DNA of 64,000 bases from Constantimarinum furrinae (lineage in GTDB: Bacteria; Bacteroidota; Bacteroidia; Flavobacteriales; Flavobacteriaceae), in contig NZ_CP052909.1 of assembly GCF_014295415.1 (NCBI RefSeq), positions 434,001 to 498,000 of the forward strand, in the 5' to 3' direction. Below are positions 44,669 to 53,771 of the stretch, piece after piece (positions within the stretch are counted from its first letter, which is position 1; every line of letters begins with the position of its first letter). Below the pieces are notes generated by a model. The model did not search any database and was not told where the DNA came from. It worked only from the letters and a program-made list of their open reading frames with translations. Made by a program: the position numbers and the translations under genes.

Positions 44669-47500
44669 TTGTCAATGACACAAGAGGAAATAAAACTATG
44701 GCGCGATGTGATGGAAAGAGTTATCACAGAGTTCAATCCAGACGATGAATACCCCAAGGGTACGAAGTATTTCGTTAAAGTTGGCGAAAAGGAAATTCCC
44801 CCAAAAGTTCTATATGGCAGGACATATAGGATAATTGAAAAAGAATACCCATCTGCTACACTTTATGATCGTTCTGGCGGCGTGAAGACGAATCAATTTA
44901 TCGAAACCTGTGGATTCCAGATTGGAGAAAAGCTAAACTATTCTGTTGTTGAAGCAAACACTTTTGAACATCATTATAACAAAAAGGTTAAGAATGCTAG
45001 GGATTTTCAGAATTTCATTGATTTTGGATTTGAGATGCTGCAAAAACTGAATATAGATATGTATAAAGTGAGAATGGCTATTGATTCAGGAGGTGATATT
45101 TCCGTGATCATTGGTATGCGTGCGGCTTATACCTATAATGAAAAAAGTGGCAAATCGTTGATCGGGTTTTTAGTAAGTAAAGACTTTAAAGAAAAGAATA
45201 AAACGCGACTAAATTTTACTTCTGAATATAATTATGGCGGATATCCAGATCAATCTTTTGTTAAGGTGGAAATCACATCTTGGGCCGATCTGGATTCTGA
45301 TTTACTTGATCATCATATCAGCCAAATAAAGCTGCAATACGATTATATTAAAGATTCAAAACAGACGCAGTGGAATGTAAAAGCGAATACCACCAATAGC
45401 GTTATTAAATATTTAATGTTTAGGAATGAAAATGTCGAGAATTGGGTAACCGCACTACATGAAGAAAAATATGATCTTCGTTATTGGGCCTTAGGATTCA
45501 ACTCTAACTACGAGAGATTAGATCGCTTTAAAAATGAAAACTTTTGGCAAGCAATCGATTTCGATAAAAATGATACAAGTCCTACTGCTAGAACTACGCG
45601 AGCTAAGTTCGTCCAGATAAGTAAAGGGGATTTAGTTGTAATAAAGGGATATGGTGGCTCTCATGATTTAATCGTGCATTATTTAGGGAAAGTGAATGAT
45701 ATCAATTTGGAGGATGAAACATTGATGTTGGAGAAATTACCAGGAGAACTATATAGAGGGAAAGCACCTCGTGGTAAGGGAGCAGGTAATTGGCATGATA
45801 CCATTATCGAGATAACACGAAAAAGGGATATAGAATTACTTTTTTATAATAAAGTCGGGACTGAGATGGAAAACGTAAAAGATGAGTTCATAAAATGGTT
45901 AATTGATAATCCTCGGTCTAATTATTTCAATAATGATTATGATACATTAAACAAATATTTAGATACTTATAATTCATATTTTGATCTAGACATTTTTCTT
46001 TGTAATCAGTCAAATTACATGACTGTCATTGGTGAAATTGAAAAGGTGGCATATCTTGACTCTAACAGCGAATTTTACAAATATAGTGATAGAGAAAGTA
46101 CACATAGACCCAGAGCTATATTGGGTAAGACAAATTATTACCAATTTCTAAAAAATAAATTTCAATCCGACCAAGTAGTAATTGATAAAGCAGCCCATGC
46201 ATTAAATAATAATACTATGGACTTAAATAAAATTTTATATGGTCCTCCCGGAACCGGGAAGACTTATAAACTGCAGCGTGAATATTTCGATAAATTCACT
46301 AAGAAAGAAACATCGTTGAATCGGAGTCAATTCATTGAAAATATAGTTTCTGAATTGTCTTGGTGGCAGGTCGTCGCTATTGCCGTATTGGATTTAAAAA
46401 CTCCCAAAGTTTCTGAAATATATGCACATGAAATCATTCAGAAAAAAGCGCAATTGTCAAATTCCAAAACAGTTCGCCAGACAATATGGGGCCAATTACA
46501 GAGTCATACAGTCATGGAGTGTGAAAACGTGAATGTTCAGCGCCGAATGGAACCCTTATTATTCTATAAGAGAAAAAATTCTACCTGGACTATTAATCAT
46601 GAATTTCTTGAGGAAAGCTTTCCGGAGGCGTTCGAAATCCTCACAAGCACTAAAAATTTTAGGCCCAATCCGGATAAATTAATTAGAAATTATGAATTTG
46701 TGACATTTCATCAGTCATTTGGATATGAAGATTTTATTGAAGGAATTAAACCTGTGATGGAAGAGGGTAGTCCTGAATTGACTTACGAGATTCAGGACGG
46801 TGTTTTTAAAAAACTCTGTATGCGAGCTCAGGGAGATCCAGATAATCAATACGCAATATTTATAGATGAGATAAACCGTGGAAATGTTTCAAGCATCTTC
46901 GGGGAACTTATCACATTGGTTGAGAACGACAAACGGATTGGCGAAGAAAATGAAATGACAGCTATACTCCCATACTCCAAACAAAGCTTTGGTGTACCAA
47001 GGAATATTCACATTATTGGCACTATGAACACTGCCGACCGCTCTGTTGAAGCTTTAGATACAGCGCTTAGACGAAGATTCGTATTTGAAGAAATCATGCC
47101 AAATCCGTCATTGCTAAATCAAATAGTCTTCGACGGTTTTAACATGGAGGAAGTCTTGAGAACAATTAACGAACGAATTGAAGTTCTGTTGGATCGGGAT
47201 CATACCATAGGTCATTCTTATTTTATCAGTCTGAATTCGGGTGATACTATAAAACTCAAATCGATTTTCGCCAATAACATAATTCCTCTGTTACAGGAAT
47301 ATTTCTATCACGATTATGAAAAAATAGCCTTGATCCTGGGCGAGGGATTTGTTACGCCGAATAAACTAAAAATAAATTTTGCGACTTTTAAAGAGATTGA
47401 TACCCCGGAATCGGAAACAAAATATCAACTCAGAACTCAAATTACTGATATTGAGAAAGCAGTTCGCATATTATTAAATCAGGATGAGCAGGACCAATAA
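44669..47500 (+). CDS. mcrB: McrB-type modification-dependent restriction GTPase with N-terminal EVE-like domain
   Basis: This 943-residue protein has an unrecognised N-terminal 90 residues, an MrcB-N (DUF3578)-like segment (DISVIIGMRAAYTYNEKSGK), an EVE/PUA-like reader near residues 265-390 (WALGFNSNYERLDRFKNENF, ISKGDLVVIKGYGG, VHYLGKVNDI), and the McrB AAA+ motor. Motor motifs are Walker A LYGPPGTGKTY (about 524), Walker B IFIDEINRGNVSSIFGE (about 729) and MNTADRSVEALDTALRRRF (about 786). EVE domains read modified bases, so this would detect foreign methylated or hydroxymethylated DNA and drive McrC. It overlaps mcrC by 17 bases. Confidence 0.93.
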   Translation: MSMTQEEIKLWRDVMERVITEFNPDDEYPKGTKYFVKVGEKEIPPKVLYGRTYRIIEKEYPSATLYDRSGGVKTNQFIETCGFQIGEKLNYSVVEANTFEHHYNKKVKNARDFQNFIDFGFEMLQKLNIDMYKVRMAIDSGGDISVIIGMRAAYTYNEKSGKSLIGFLVSKDFKEKNKTRLNFTSEYNYGGYPDQSFVKVEITSWADLDSDLLDHHISQIKLQYDYIKDSKQTQWNVKANTTNSVIKYLMFRNENVENWVTALHEEKYDLRYWALGFNSNYERLDRFKNENFWQAIDFDKNDTSPTARTTRAKFVQISKGDLVVIKGYGGSHDLIVHYLGKVNDINLEDETLMLEKLPGELYRGKAPRGKGAGNWHDTIIEITRKRDIELLFYNKVGTEMENVKDEFIKWLIDNPRSNYFNNDYDTLNKYLDTYNSYFDLDIFLCNQSNYMTVIGEIEKVAYLDSNSEFYKYSDRESTHRPRAILGKTNYYQFLKNKFQSDQVVIDKAAHALNNNTMDLNKILYGPPGTGKTYKLQREYFDKFTKKETSLNRSQFIENIVSELSWWQVVAIAVLDLKTPKVSEIYAHEIIQKKAQLSNSKTVRQTIWGQLQSHTVMECENVNVQRRMEPLLFYKRKNSTWTINHEFLEESFPEAFEILTSTKNFRPNPDKLIRNYEFVTFHQSFGYEDFIEGIKPVMEEGSPELTYEIQDGVFKKLCMRAQGDPDNQYAIFIDEINRGNVSSIFGELITLVENDKRIGEENEMTAILPYSKQSFGVPRNIHIIGTMNTADRSVEALDTALRRRFVFEEIMPNPSLLNQIVFDGFNMEEVLRTINERIEVLLDRDHTIGHSYFISLNSGDTIKLKSIFANNIIPLLQEYFYHDYEKIALILGEGFVTPNKLKINFATFKEIDTPESETKYQLRTQITDIEKAVRILLNQDEQDQ

Positions 47501-48779
47501 AATACAGGTTTTTGAACATAAAGTATTGAAAATTGGCCATCGGTATAATGATATTAGGTTCGAAAATAGACATTTCGATGCCCTGGCAAAACTAAATCAG
47601 TATCACGACAATAGATACTTCACACTGTTGCATAAAGCAATTAAATTTTCGGAGTATGTCGGGGTAATACAAGTTGATGACTTAGTCATCGAAATTCTTC
47701 CGAAAGTGGACAATACAGGCGGTAAAGAAGGTCTATGGCAGAAGGTATTAATCGATATGCTAAAAGCAACAAAAAAGTTGAAAGTTCAAAATGTTGGTGA
47801 AGCTAAAATCTCAAAGCAAAATATTCATTTGCTCGATATTTATTTCGAGTGGTATTTAAATGAAATTCAGGATTTAATTCGAAAAGGTCTAATTAAAAAG
47901 TATTATTTAAATACCGAAAACGTAAAAGCATTGAAGGGCAAACTGGAGTTTGCGGGACATATACAACAAAATTTAATCCATAAAGAACGTTTTTACACGT
48001 CGCATCAGATTTATGATAAAGATCATCTTATACATCAAATACTAAACCGGGCATTATCGATAATCGAGAATTTATCCAAGGGAGATTACTTGTATTCCAA
48101 ATGTAAAACGGTGCAATTAGATTTTCCTGAAACTTCGTACCTCACTTGTTCTGCACAAACATTTCAAAAAATTAAGTTCAATCGGAAAAACGCACCATAT
48201 AGGACTGCCATTGAAATTGCCAGAATTATAATTCTAAATTATGCCCCAAATGTTACATCCGGATCCGAACAATTGTTGGCTTTATTATTCGATATGAACA
48301 GGCTATGGGAAGATTATGTCTTAATTCAATTAAAAAAGAAACTTTCAGATTCCATTTATCAAGTGTTTGGACAAAATACCAAACCATTTATTAACTCAAA
48401 TTATCTCAAACCGGATATTGTGATCCAGAATATACATGATGCTTCAGACGTTTATATTATAGATACTAAATGGAAAGTACCCGGTAAGAGTACTGCCAAG
48501 AATGAAGACTTGCGACAATTGTATACATATGGTCGCTTCTGGAAAGCAAAAAAAGTCTTGCTCCTTTATCCGGGTGATATTAAGAAAGGAATGTATGAAT
48601 TCTTCTTAACCGATGATTATATTCGGCTTAGCGGTTCAGACACAGCAGAGTATTCCTTTCTTGAAATAAAACATCAATGCAAAATGGGATCTGTTTCTAT
48701 TATAGATGAAAACAATTTAGGTCTAGATCAAAATATAGGTGAAAAAATACTTGAGATTTTGGAACTACCTGTATCTTAA
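47484..48779 (+). CDS. mcrC: McrC nuclease subunit
   Basis: This 431-residue partner of McrB has an N-terminal beta-rich domain (YVGVIQVDDLVIEILPKVD), the middle family motif NTENVKALKGKLEFAGHI, and a C-terminal PD-(D/E)xK nuclease with LKPDIVI (about residue 308) and VYIIDTKWKV (D-T-K, about 327). The start overlaps mcrB by 17 bases. Together they cut DNA with modified bases, which complements the hsd system that cuts unmodified DNA. Confidence 0.93.
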   Translation: MSRTNKIQVFEHKVLKIGHRYNDIRFENRHFDALAKLNQYHDNRYFTLLHKAIKFSEYVGVIQVDDLVIEILPKVDNTGGKEGLWQKVLIDMLKATKKLKVQNVGEAKISKQNIHLLDIYFEWYLNEIQDLIRKGLIKKYYLNTENVKALKGKLEFAGHIQQNLIHKERFYTSHQIYDKDHLIHQILNRALSIIENLSKGDYLYSKCKTVQLDFPETSYLTCSAQTFQKIKFNRKNAPYRTAIEIARIIILNYAPNVTSGSEQLLALLFDMNRLWEDYVLIQLKKKLSDSIYQVFGQNTKPFINSNYLKPDIVIQNIHDASDVYIIDTKWKVPGKSTAKNEDLRQLYTYGRFWKAKKVLLLYPGDIKKGMYEFFLTDDYIRLSGSDTAEYSFLEIKHQCKMGSVSIIDENNLGLDQNIGEKILEILELPVS

Positions 48780-49487
48780 AAAACACATCCAAGAAAGTGA
48801 AATTAATCGTAGTTATTCCTCTATCTCAATATCCTATTCCCTAAGTATGACATCATAATCTTAACGCTGTTGCCGCGTTTAAAGATTCCTAACAAAAGGT
48901 GCCCTTTCTTTTGGTTCGTTTTAGCTCGCACCCTAATGTTTGATAAATAGGTGCTCGTGAATCTACGATTTCTTTGGGTATGCAAAGAAAATGAACATGG
49001 AATCTTTTATTCCTTTACATTCTTTTTTGCTTCTCCAAAAAAGAATCAAAAAAAGAGACCTCTTCGAAGGTATTTTCAAAATCGCTGTCGCGTTTTGAAA
49101 CCGGCTCCAAAACTCCGCGTCACTACGCTCCTGGATCCCCGCCTTGACAGTCGGGGAGGTCGGAGCTTTTGTTCACCTATACTGGACGAAGAGGGGTTTT
49201 CCTGCTTCGCAGGAATGCAATTTTTTCCACAAAAAAACCAGAAAATCGTCCAGAATATGGGGAGCAGCTCAAAGAAAACCAAAAAATGCTCCGCACTTTT
49301 CCGGGTTTTTTATGCCCTTCACACTTTGAAGCAAGCTTCCAGTGCTCATGGCATAAAAAAACCTCTTGGTTTCCCAAGAGGTTTTCTTTGTAGCGGGGAG
49401 GGTCGAATTATCGAACCGATTCTTGAACGATTTTCTGTCGGTTAGTGAGTTTGAAATTGTGCAGGCTGCGAACTCAAATTCAACACA
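48780..49487. other. 708-base region without convincing gene; terminator and tRNA-like tail
   Basis: It lies between mcrC and the minus-strand gene at 49488. It has a GC-richer middle (49075-49200) unlike its neighbours, with short inverted pieces (for example ccgccttgac, cggggaggtc). It also holds the terminator at 49358-49385 and, to its right, bases 49391-49450 that look like a decayed tRNA 3' half on the minus strand. An open frame from 48951 to 49445 exists but has repetitive basic composition and no family features. The segment may be an island boundary. Confidence 0.5.
49358..49385 (-). terminator. Rho-independent terminator, symmetrical
   Basis: AAAACCTCTTGG-TTTC-CCAAGAGGTTTT has a perfect 12-bp stem with an A tract before it and T after it, so it works in both directions. 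On the minus strand it would end the tRNA-like remnant or the gene at 49488-49877. Confidence 0.85.
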
Positions 49488-49877
49488 CTAATCATCGTCC
49501 TCTGTTTCGTGAAAATCCGAGAAGCGTACTTCCTCATCATAATCTATTTCAGGATACTTCTTATCATACTTGTCATGCAGAACTATGTGTAGTCGCTTGA
49601 ACAAAACTGGCAGAATGTTCTTCTCCTCGATATGTACTGACATGCTGACGATATGCTCCTTCTCATCTGTGCTTTGTTTTTTATCAACGCAGTATAGTGA
49701 TACGTGGGGGTCTTCGGTACCATAGATAGAAATACCAACAATTTTAAATCGTGTCGTATCCAGCTTGAAGAATTTTGCCATCCTTGCTAAATCATCACCA
49801 CCTCCACTTCCTAAATAATCAGATATGTCGGCTGCTGCATACCCTGTAAAGTCTGTATATTGGGTGCTTGCTTTCAT
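49488..49877 (-). CDS. Unknown small acidic protein
   Basis: The ATG at 49877 (MKASTQYTDFTGYAAADISD) gives 129 residues; a longer frame back to 50075 runs through the operator array and is unlikely. The protein is soluble and acidic, ending YPEIDYDEEVRFSDFHETED and DD, with IVGISIYGTEDPHVSLYCVD in the middle. No family is recognised. It is divergent from the mobile mystery A gene, and the shared gap has the four-operator array, so both may be regulated together. Confidence 0.55.
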   Translation of the reverse strand: MKASTQYTDFTGYAAADISDYLGSGGGDDLARMAKFFKLDTTRFKIVGISIYGTEDPHVSLYCVDKKQSTDEKEHIVSMSVHIEEKNILPVLFKRLHIVLHDKYDKKYPEIDYDEEVRFSDFHETEDDD

Positions 49878-50005
49878 TTTTTTAGTTTTTAGAATTAATA
49901 ATGTCATGCTAGGAGTCAAAAAGCACGCCAGAGGTTCGTTTACCGCAAGAAGTTTGTACGTATAGTGTGATTTCGGACGAAATGGCAGGAGAACGAATGA
50001 CATAT

Positions 50006-50119
50006 GTTCACATATAAGTGAACATTTTCTATTTTTTGTTAGCGTATATACTAACATTTTTATATTTTTGTTCACATATATGTGAATTTTTTATAATATT
50101 TGTTAGCATATACGTGAAC
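50006..50119. promoter_or_regulatory. Four 18-bp palindromic operators at exact 32-bp spacing
   Basis: Copies lie at 50006-50023 (GTTCACATATAAGTGAAC), 50038-50055 (GTTAGCGTATATACTAAC), 50070-50087 (GTTCACATATATGTGAAT) and 50102-50119 (GTTAGCATATACGTGAAC). Starts are 32 bases apart, about three helical turns, so all sites face one side of the DNA. They end 24 bases before the HTH gene start. Autoregulation by that HTH protein is the likely role. Confidence 0.8.
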
Positions 50120-50143
50120 AATATGCATAAATCAGTATGACTT

Positions 50144-50605
50144 ATGAGAAACAAGAAGTTACTAGCTTTAAAACAGTTAGACAGAAAAATCGAACCATTT
50201 ATGGACACGGAACGTGTCGAAATTCCTAGTGGTGGATGGATAAGAGTAATTCGCAACTCCTTAAACATTACCCTCGAACAGCTGGGGAGTAAACTCGGAA
50301 TGGGGCGAACTGGAGTAAAAAATCTTGAAGAACGAGAAGCGAATGGAACAATAACGCTCAAGTATCTTCAAGAATTTGCTATGGCTTTAGAACTTAAGTT
50401 TGTGTATGGTTTCGTCCCTATCAAAGGTACGTTCGAAGACTTGGTCGAGGCTAAATCCAGAAATTTAGCGAGAGAAATAGTAATGAGAACAAGTCACAAT
50501 ATGGCACTTGAGAATCAAGCGATTGAAGATGAAAGATTGAAAGAAGCAGTAGAGGAACTTGCTGCTGAAATAAAAAATGAAGTCCGTAAATCGATATGGG
50601 ACTAG
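50144..50605 (+). CDS. Mobile mystery protein A (HTH regulator)
   Basis: This 153-residue protein matches the 'mobile mystery protein A' family. An N-terminal helix (MRNKKLLALKQLDRKIEPF) is followed by a Cro/C1-type HTH (WIRVIRNSLNITLEQLGSKL, GMGRTGVKNLEEREANGTIT) and a conserved acidic tail (NLAREIVMRTSHNMALENQA). The family always comes with protein B, a Fic protein, and is spread on mobile elements; the pair is thought to act as an antitoxin/toxin or self-regulated module. It overlaps protein B by ten bases and is preceded by the four operators. Confidence 0.9.
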   Translation: MRNKKLLALKQLDRKIEPFMDTERVEIPSGGWIRVIRNSLNITLEQLGSKLGMGRTGVKNLEEREANGTITLKYLQEFAMALELKFVYGFVPIKGTFEDLVEAKSRNLAREIVMRTSHNMALENQAIEDERLKEAVEELAAEIKNEVRKSIWD

Positions 50606-51192
50606 ATTTAGAGTATCAAGACGGTCAGACGACTTTAGAGGAAGAGGAAAAGGAAGGTCTTAAAATCCCCACCGTTACCTCGCACAAAGAATTAAATGAA
50701 CATGAACAGTTAAACATCCAAAACGCTCTTGAATGGGTAGTCACCAAAAAGTTCAAGGTTAATCAAGTTTTATCCGAAAACTTTATAAAACTACTTCATA
50801 AGAGAATGTATGGTGATGTGTGGAAGTGGGCGGGAAAATTTCGTCAATCCGAAAAGAACATTGGGGTTAAATGGATTCAAATCGGCATAGCCTTGAGAAC
50901 CTTGCTTGATGATACTAAGTTATGGATTGAAGAAGGAACGTTCCCGCCTGATGAGATAGCAATACGCTTTAAGCACAGGTTAGTTAGCATCCATTGCTTC
51001 CCAAATGGAAATGGCAGACATTCACGGCTAATGGCGGATATATTGATAGAAAGAATTCTTGGACAACCTCGATTTAGTTGGGGCAATAGTAATCTAGTTG
51101 AAGCTTCGGAAACTCGTTCAAACTATATCCAAGCCTTGAAAGAAGCTGACGTAAACAACTTCGAGCCATTAATAGCTTTCGCTAGAAGCTAA
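50596..51192 (+). CDS. Mobile mystery protein B (Fic domain)
   Basis: This 198-residue protein has a Fic domain with active loop HCFPNGNGRHSRL (residues about 133-145), close to the canonical HxFx(D/N)GNGR, so AMP- or other nucleotide transfer to a protein target is expected. Fic toxins of this size need an inhibitory helix; no clear (S/T)xxxE(G/N) inhibitory motif was found in the protein, so restraint may come from protein A. It is coupled to protein A by a ten-base overlap. The target is unknown. Confidence 0.9.
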   Translation: MGLDLEYQDGQTTLEEEEKEGLKIPTVTSHKELNEHEQLNIQNALEWVVTKKFKVNQVLSENFIKLLHKRMYGDVWKWAGKFRQSEKNIGVKWIQIGIALRTLLDDTKLWIEEGTFPPDEIAIRFKHRLVSIHCFPNGNGRHSRLMADILIERILGQPRFSWGNSNLVEASETRSNYIQALKEADVNNFEPLIAFARS

Positions 51193-51359
51193 GAACCAGT
51201 GGTACCGATATTACCAGTAAAAGTTACAGCGAACGGTTCCAAACAAAGGGTGCCGTTGGTACCACCAAACTTGACTTGGAACAAATTTTCTATCTCTGAC
51301 CGTTACCGTATATTTAACCATCGTCCTTGTGAGCCTCATCCATCCTTACAACTGAAAAT

Positions 51360-51515
51360 CTAATTCGAAGCCATGTGCCGCTGCCAACTCTTCACATCAT
51401 ACATGGACTCGATAATTCGCTTAGCAGCCGATGGTGAAGTCGCTTCACACGACACCGAAACATAATGTCCTCCTGATTTCAACCAAATAGCTCCCTTGTA
51501 GGTTTGTGTTGTCAT
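51360..51515 (-). CDS. Small unknown protein after the recombinase gene
   Basis: The ATG at 51515 gives 51 residues: MTTQTYKGAIWLKSGGHYVS then VSCEATSPSAAKRIIESMYD and VKSWQRHMASN. An earlier in-frame ATG would overlap the recombinase end. The sequence looks like a compact alpha/beta small protein of plasmid type, but no family is recognised. It is downstream of, and probably co-transcribed with, the serine recombinase. Confidence 0.5.
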   Translation of the reverse strand: MTTQTYKGAIWLKSGGHYVSVSCEATSPSAAKRIIESMYDVKSWQRHMASN

Positions 51516-51525
51516 TATAATCCTT

Positions 51526-52128
51526 TTACAGCAATTGTTCATTTAATGCTTTCTTCACCCGTTGAGCAACACCTAGACTTACGCCACCCAATGCCGCTGC
51601 ACGTCTCAAGGATTCACCGTTCTTAAGCTCAATGGTGACTTTCTTATACTTCTTTAGAAACTCTTCAGTTGTCATGCGAGAACCGTACAAGCGACCTTTA
51701 TAGACTCCTTTGGCTTTGGCTATCTCAATGCCTTGACGCTGTCGTTCGAGCATATTGTTCCGCTCCATCTCGCTCACATTACCCAGGACCGATACAATCA
51801 TCTTAAAGATTGGGTTCTGCGTTCCATCAACCATTGAATACATACCGATGTTCTCCACATAAAGGTTGACGTTCCTTTCGGTCAGGAATTCACAGACGGT
51901 AAGGATGTCCAGTATGTTCCTTCCAATACGGTCAATTGATAACACATGAACCTCAGTGATTATCCCTATGTTAACGCCGTCAACCAATTTTTTACCTTGA
52001 GGTCTTTCGAAAAACGAAACGGCACCGCTTATCTTGTCTACAAACACCTTATCGAATTCGGATTCATTCTTCACCTGTCTAGCCGTATTTTGTTCGAGTG
52101 ATGAAATGCGCACGTACTTTACTTTCAT
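51526..52128 (-). CDS. Serine recombinase (resolvase/invertase family)
   Basis: This 200-residue protein has the resolvase N-terminal domain with catalytic serine in MKVKYVRISSLEQNTARQ, then SIDRIGRNILDILTVCEFL, GTQNPIFKMIVSVLGNVSEMERNNMLERQRQGIEIAKAKG, and a short C-terminal HTH (SLRRAAALGGVSLGVAQRVKKAL). This small size fits a resolvase/invertase that resolves cointegrates or inverts DNA, not a large integrase. Candidate crossover or binding sites lie upstream at 52181-52331. It marks the middle of the island as mobile. Confidence 0.93.
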   Translation of the reverse strand: MKVKYVRISSLEQNTARQVKNESEFDKVFVDKISGAVSFFERPQGKKLVDGVNIGIITEVHVLSIDRIGRNILDILTVCEFLTERNVNLYVENIGMYSMVDGTQNPIFKMIVSVLGNVSEMERNNMLERQRQGIEIAKAKGVYKGRLYGSRMTTEEFLKKYKKVTIELKNGESLRRAAALGGVSLGVAQRVKKALNEQLL

Positions 52129-52558
52129 GATTCCTTATTTATACATCAAATATAGCGTATTATTTTAGCCTGGCAAACATATACACCTGAAAACCAGGTA
52201 TTTATCCACTTCTGGTGTATCTAACATAAGCATGCTTCAACTAATACACTCTATGTATATACAGCATCTATTTGAAACTTTGAAATCTGTCAAAAAAAAA
52301 AATTTAACACCTCCGACCTGTTGTATATACACATCTTAATTCAGCCTATTTATAAGAGCGGATACGGGACCGAGAAATTCATTTATTTTTTTCGATATCG
52401 TTTGAAGACAGGTCGGACTAATATTCCCCTTTGGATTCAAAAACCGCAAGTTATTTCAAGTATAGACTATAACTAGCTTGCTATGGTAGTGCAGTTCGGT
52501 ACGATAAAAAAATGTTTTTTTGCTTGTTCATGCATAATTATATATAAACGAGTCAAAC
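52129..52558. other. 430-base region with candidate res/operator sites
   Basis: There is no gene here. An inverted repeat ATACACC/GGTGTAT (52181-52187 and 52214-52220) and two copies of the palindrome TGTATATACA (52254-52263 and 52322-52331) stand upstream of the recombinase gene, as expected of a res-like site. The right part (52350-52550) is AT-rich and probably holds the promoter of the small RHH-like gene. Confidence 0.45.
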
Positions 52559-52720
52559 ATGGCAAAACTACCAACAACTGAAAACACAGAGATTTTCACA
52601 ATGCGAATTTCTCCAAAATTAAAGGGTAAACTAAATCAACTTGCAAAGCAAAGCAAATATGGCGGGAGTGCATCCGCTGCAATTAGAATTTTAATTGAAA
52701 GAGCTTATTCGAATATCTAA
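52559..52720 (+). CDS. Small ribbon-helix-helix-like protein
   Basis: ATG at 52559 to TAA at 52718-52720 encodes 53 residues: MAKLPTTENTEIFTMRISPK, LKGKLNQLAKQSKYGGSASA, AIRILIERAYSNI. The strand FTMRISPKLKGKL followed by two helices (LNQLAKQS and SASAAIRILIERAY) is the MetJ/Arc/CopG arrangement. Such proteins repress toxin-antitoxin or mobilisation genes. It is not next to a clear toxin gene; the convergent gene is the Lit-like peptidase. Confidence 0.65.
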   Translation: MAKLPTTENTEIFTMRISPKLKGKLNQLAKQSKYGGSASAAIRILIERAYSNI

Positions 52721-52758
52721 GCATTGTCGTGATTAAACATAAGATGTCAATGCAAAGC

Positions 52759-53733
52759 CTAGAGTGCCTTTATTTGGCTAATGAAATCATCAAAAGCCTC
52801 TTTTTCCCGAAGTTCTGTCTTCCACTCAAGACCTAAATCAAATTGTTTCGCCCATAAATCCAAACCAATCAATGCTATACCCCAACATGGAGACTCATCG
52901 GTCAATTCCATTTGAACCAAAGCATCAACTAACCTGTCTTCTGTATTTGGATGTCTCGGAGCATCTGTGTTGGGTCTAAAGTAAAACATCGAAAGTATCC
53001 CAAGAGTAACACCTATATGAACCGCCAATTCATTTATTTTATTTGGAAAAATCCCCTTTTTTAACAATTCAATTGCATTATTGTCTGCTTCTCTTTCAAA
53101 CTCTTTGTAATGAGAACATTCATCGTCTCCAGCATTAATTTCATCAATATGCCTAATCGCATGAATGTATTCGTGACATAAAATGAATTTTATTGCCTCG
53201 GTATAAAATCCATTAGGTTGCTCAATAAAATCTCGCCTTTCAGCCAAGTACTTTTCAGGGTTTGGCATACTATCGACATCCCATTTGGAATATGCTGCTA
53301 TTAAAGATTTGGCATAACCAAACAAGTCTTCTGCGCTTTCAATTATTTCTGGATTAATTTCATATGCCTCGTTGCCGTTTATTTTATTACATCTTGGATA
53401 ATCAATCTTCTGAATGTAAAGAGTATAGATTGAATGGCATATACACCATAAATAAGAAAGAAATGTTTCATCCAGATAAATTGTTTTATTATCATTTCTT
53501 ATGTAAGGTGTATTCTCAATCCGTGTTTCACCATATACAATATTCACAGTTTTTGCAAAACCAAATTCTTCAAATGCAATATTCAGTTCTTTTGCAAAAT
53601 TCGGATGCGTGTTCTGAAACATAAACATATTCATATGATTTAGAACTCGTATTGGCTGAGTTCCTTCATGTATATCTGGATTATATTGATTAATCTCCCC
53701 AGTGCTTAGAAAAATCCATGACCAATCATTCAT
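52759..53733 (-). CDS. Lit-like metallopeptidase (peptidase U49), phage exclusion type
   Basis: This 324-residue protein has the zinc-binding helix FILCHEYIHAIRHIDE (HEYIH at residues 187-191) and a following EFEREADNNAIELL that would give the third ligand and the helix typical of U49/Lit proteases. E. coli Lit cuts elongation factor Tu when T4 Gol peptide is present and so aborts infection; this one is only a family match. It stands 38 bases after the SprT-like gene at the end of the second restriction operon, which supports a defence role. Confidence 0.7.
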   Translation of the reverse strand: MNDWSWIFLSTGEINQYNPDIHEGTQPIRVLNHMNMFMFQNTHPNFAKELNIAFEEFGFAKTVNIVYGETRIENTPYIRNDNKTIYLDETFLSYLWCICHSIYTLYIQKIDYPRCNKINGNEAYEINPEIIESAEDLFGYAKSLIAAYSKWDVDSMPNPEKYLAERRDFIEQPNGFYTEAIKFILCHEYIHAIRHIDEINAGDDECSHYKEFEREADNNAIELLKKGIFPNKINELAVHIGVTLGILSMFYFRPNTDAPRHPNTEDRLVDALVQMELTDESPCWGIALIGLDLWAKQFDLGLEWKTELREKEAFDDFISQIKAL

Positions 53734-53771
53734 ATTACTTTTAGTGTTTTTAGTTTATAGTTTGTCAATCA

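Noticed and set aside
48951-49445. 164-residue plus-strand open frame
   Set aside because: It is basic, repetitive, has no recognisable domain, runs through a terminator and the tRNA-like tail, and shows no ribosome binding site.
50029-50361. Minus-strand frame overlapping mobile mystery protein A
   Set aside because: It lies antisense to a clear family member and crosses the operator array.
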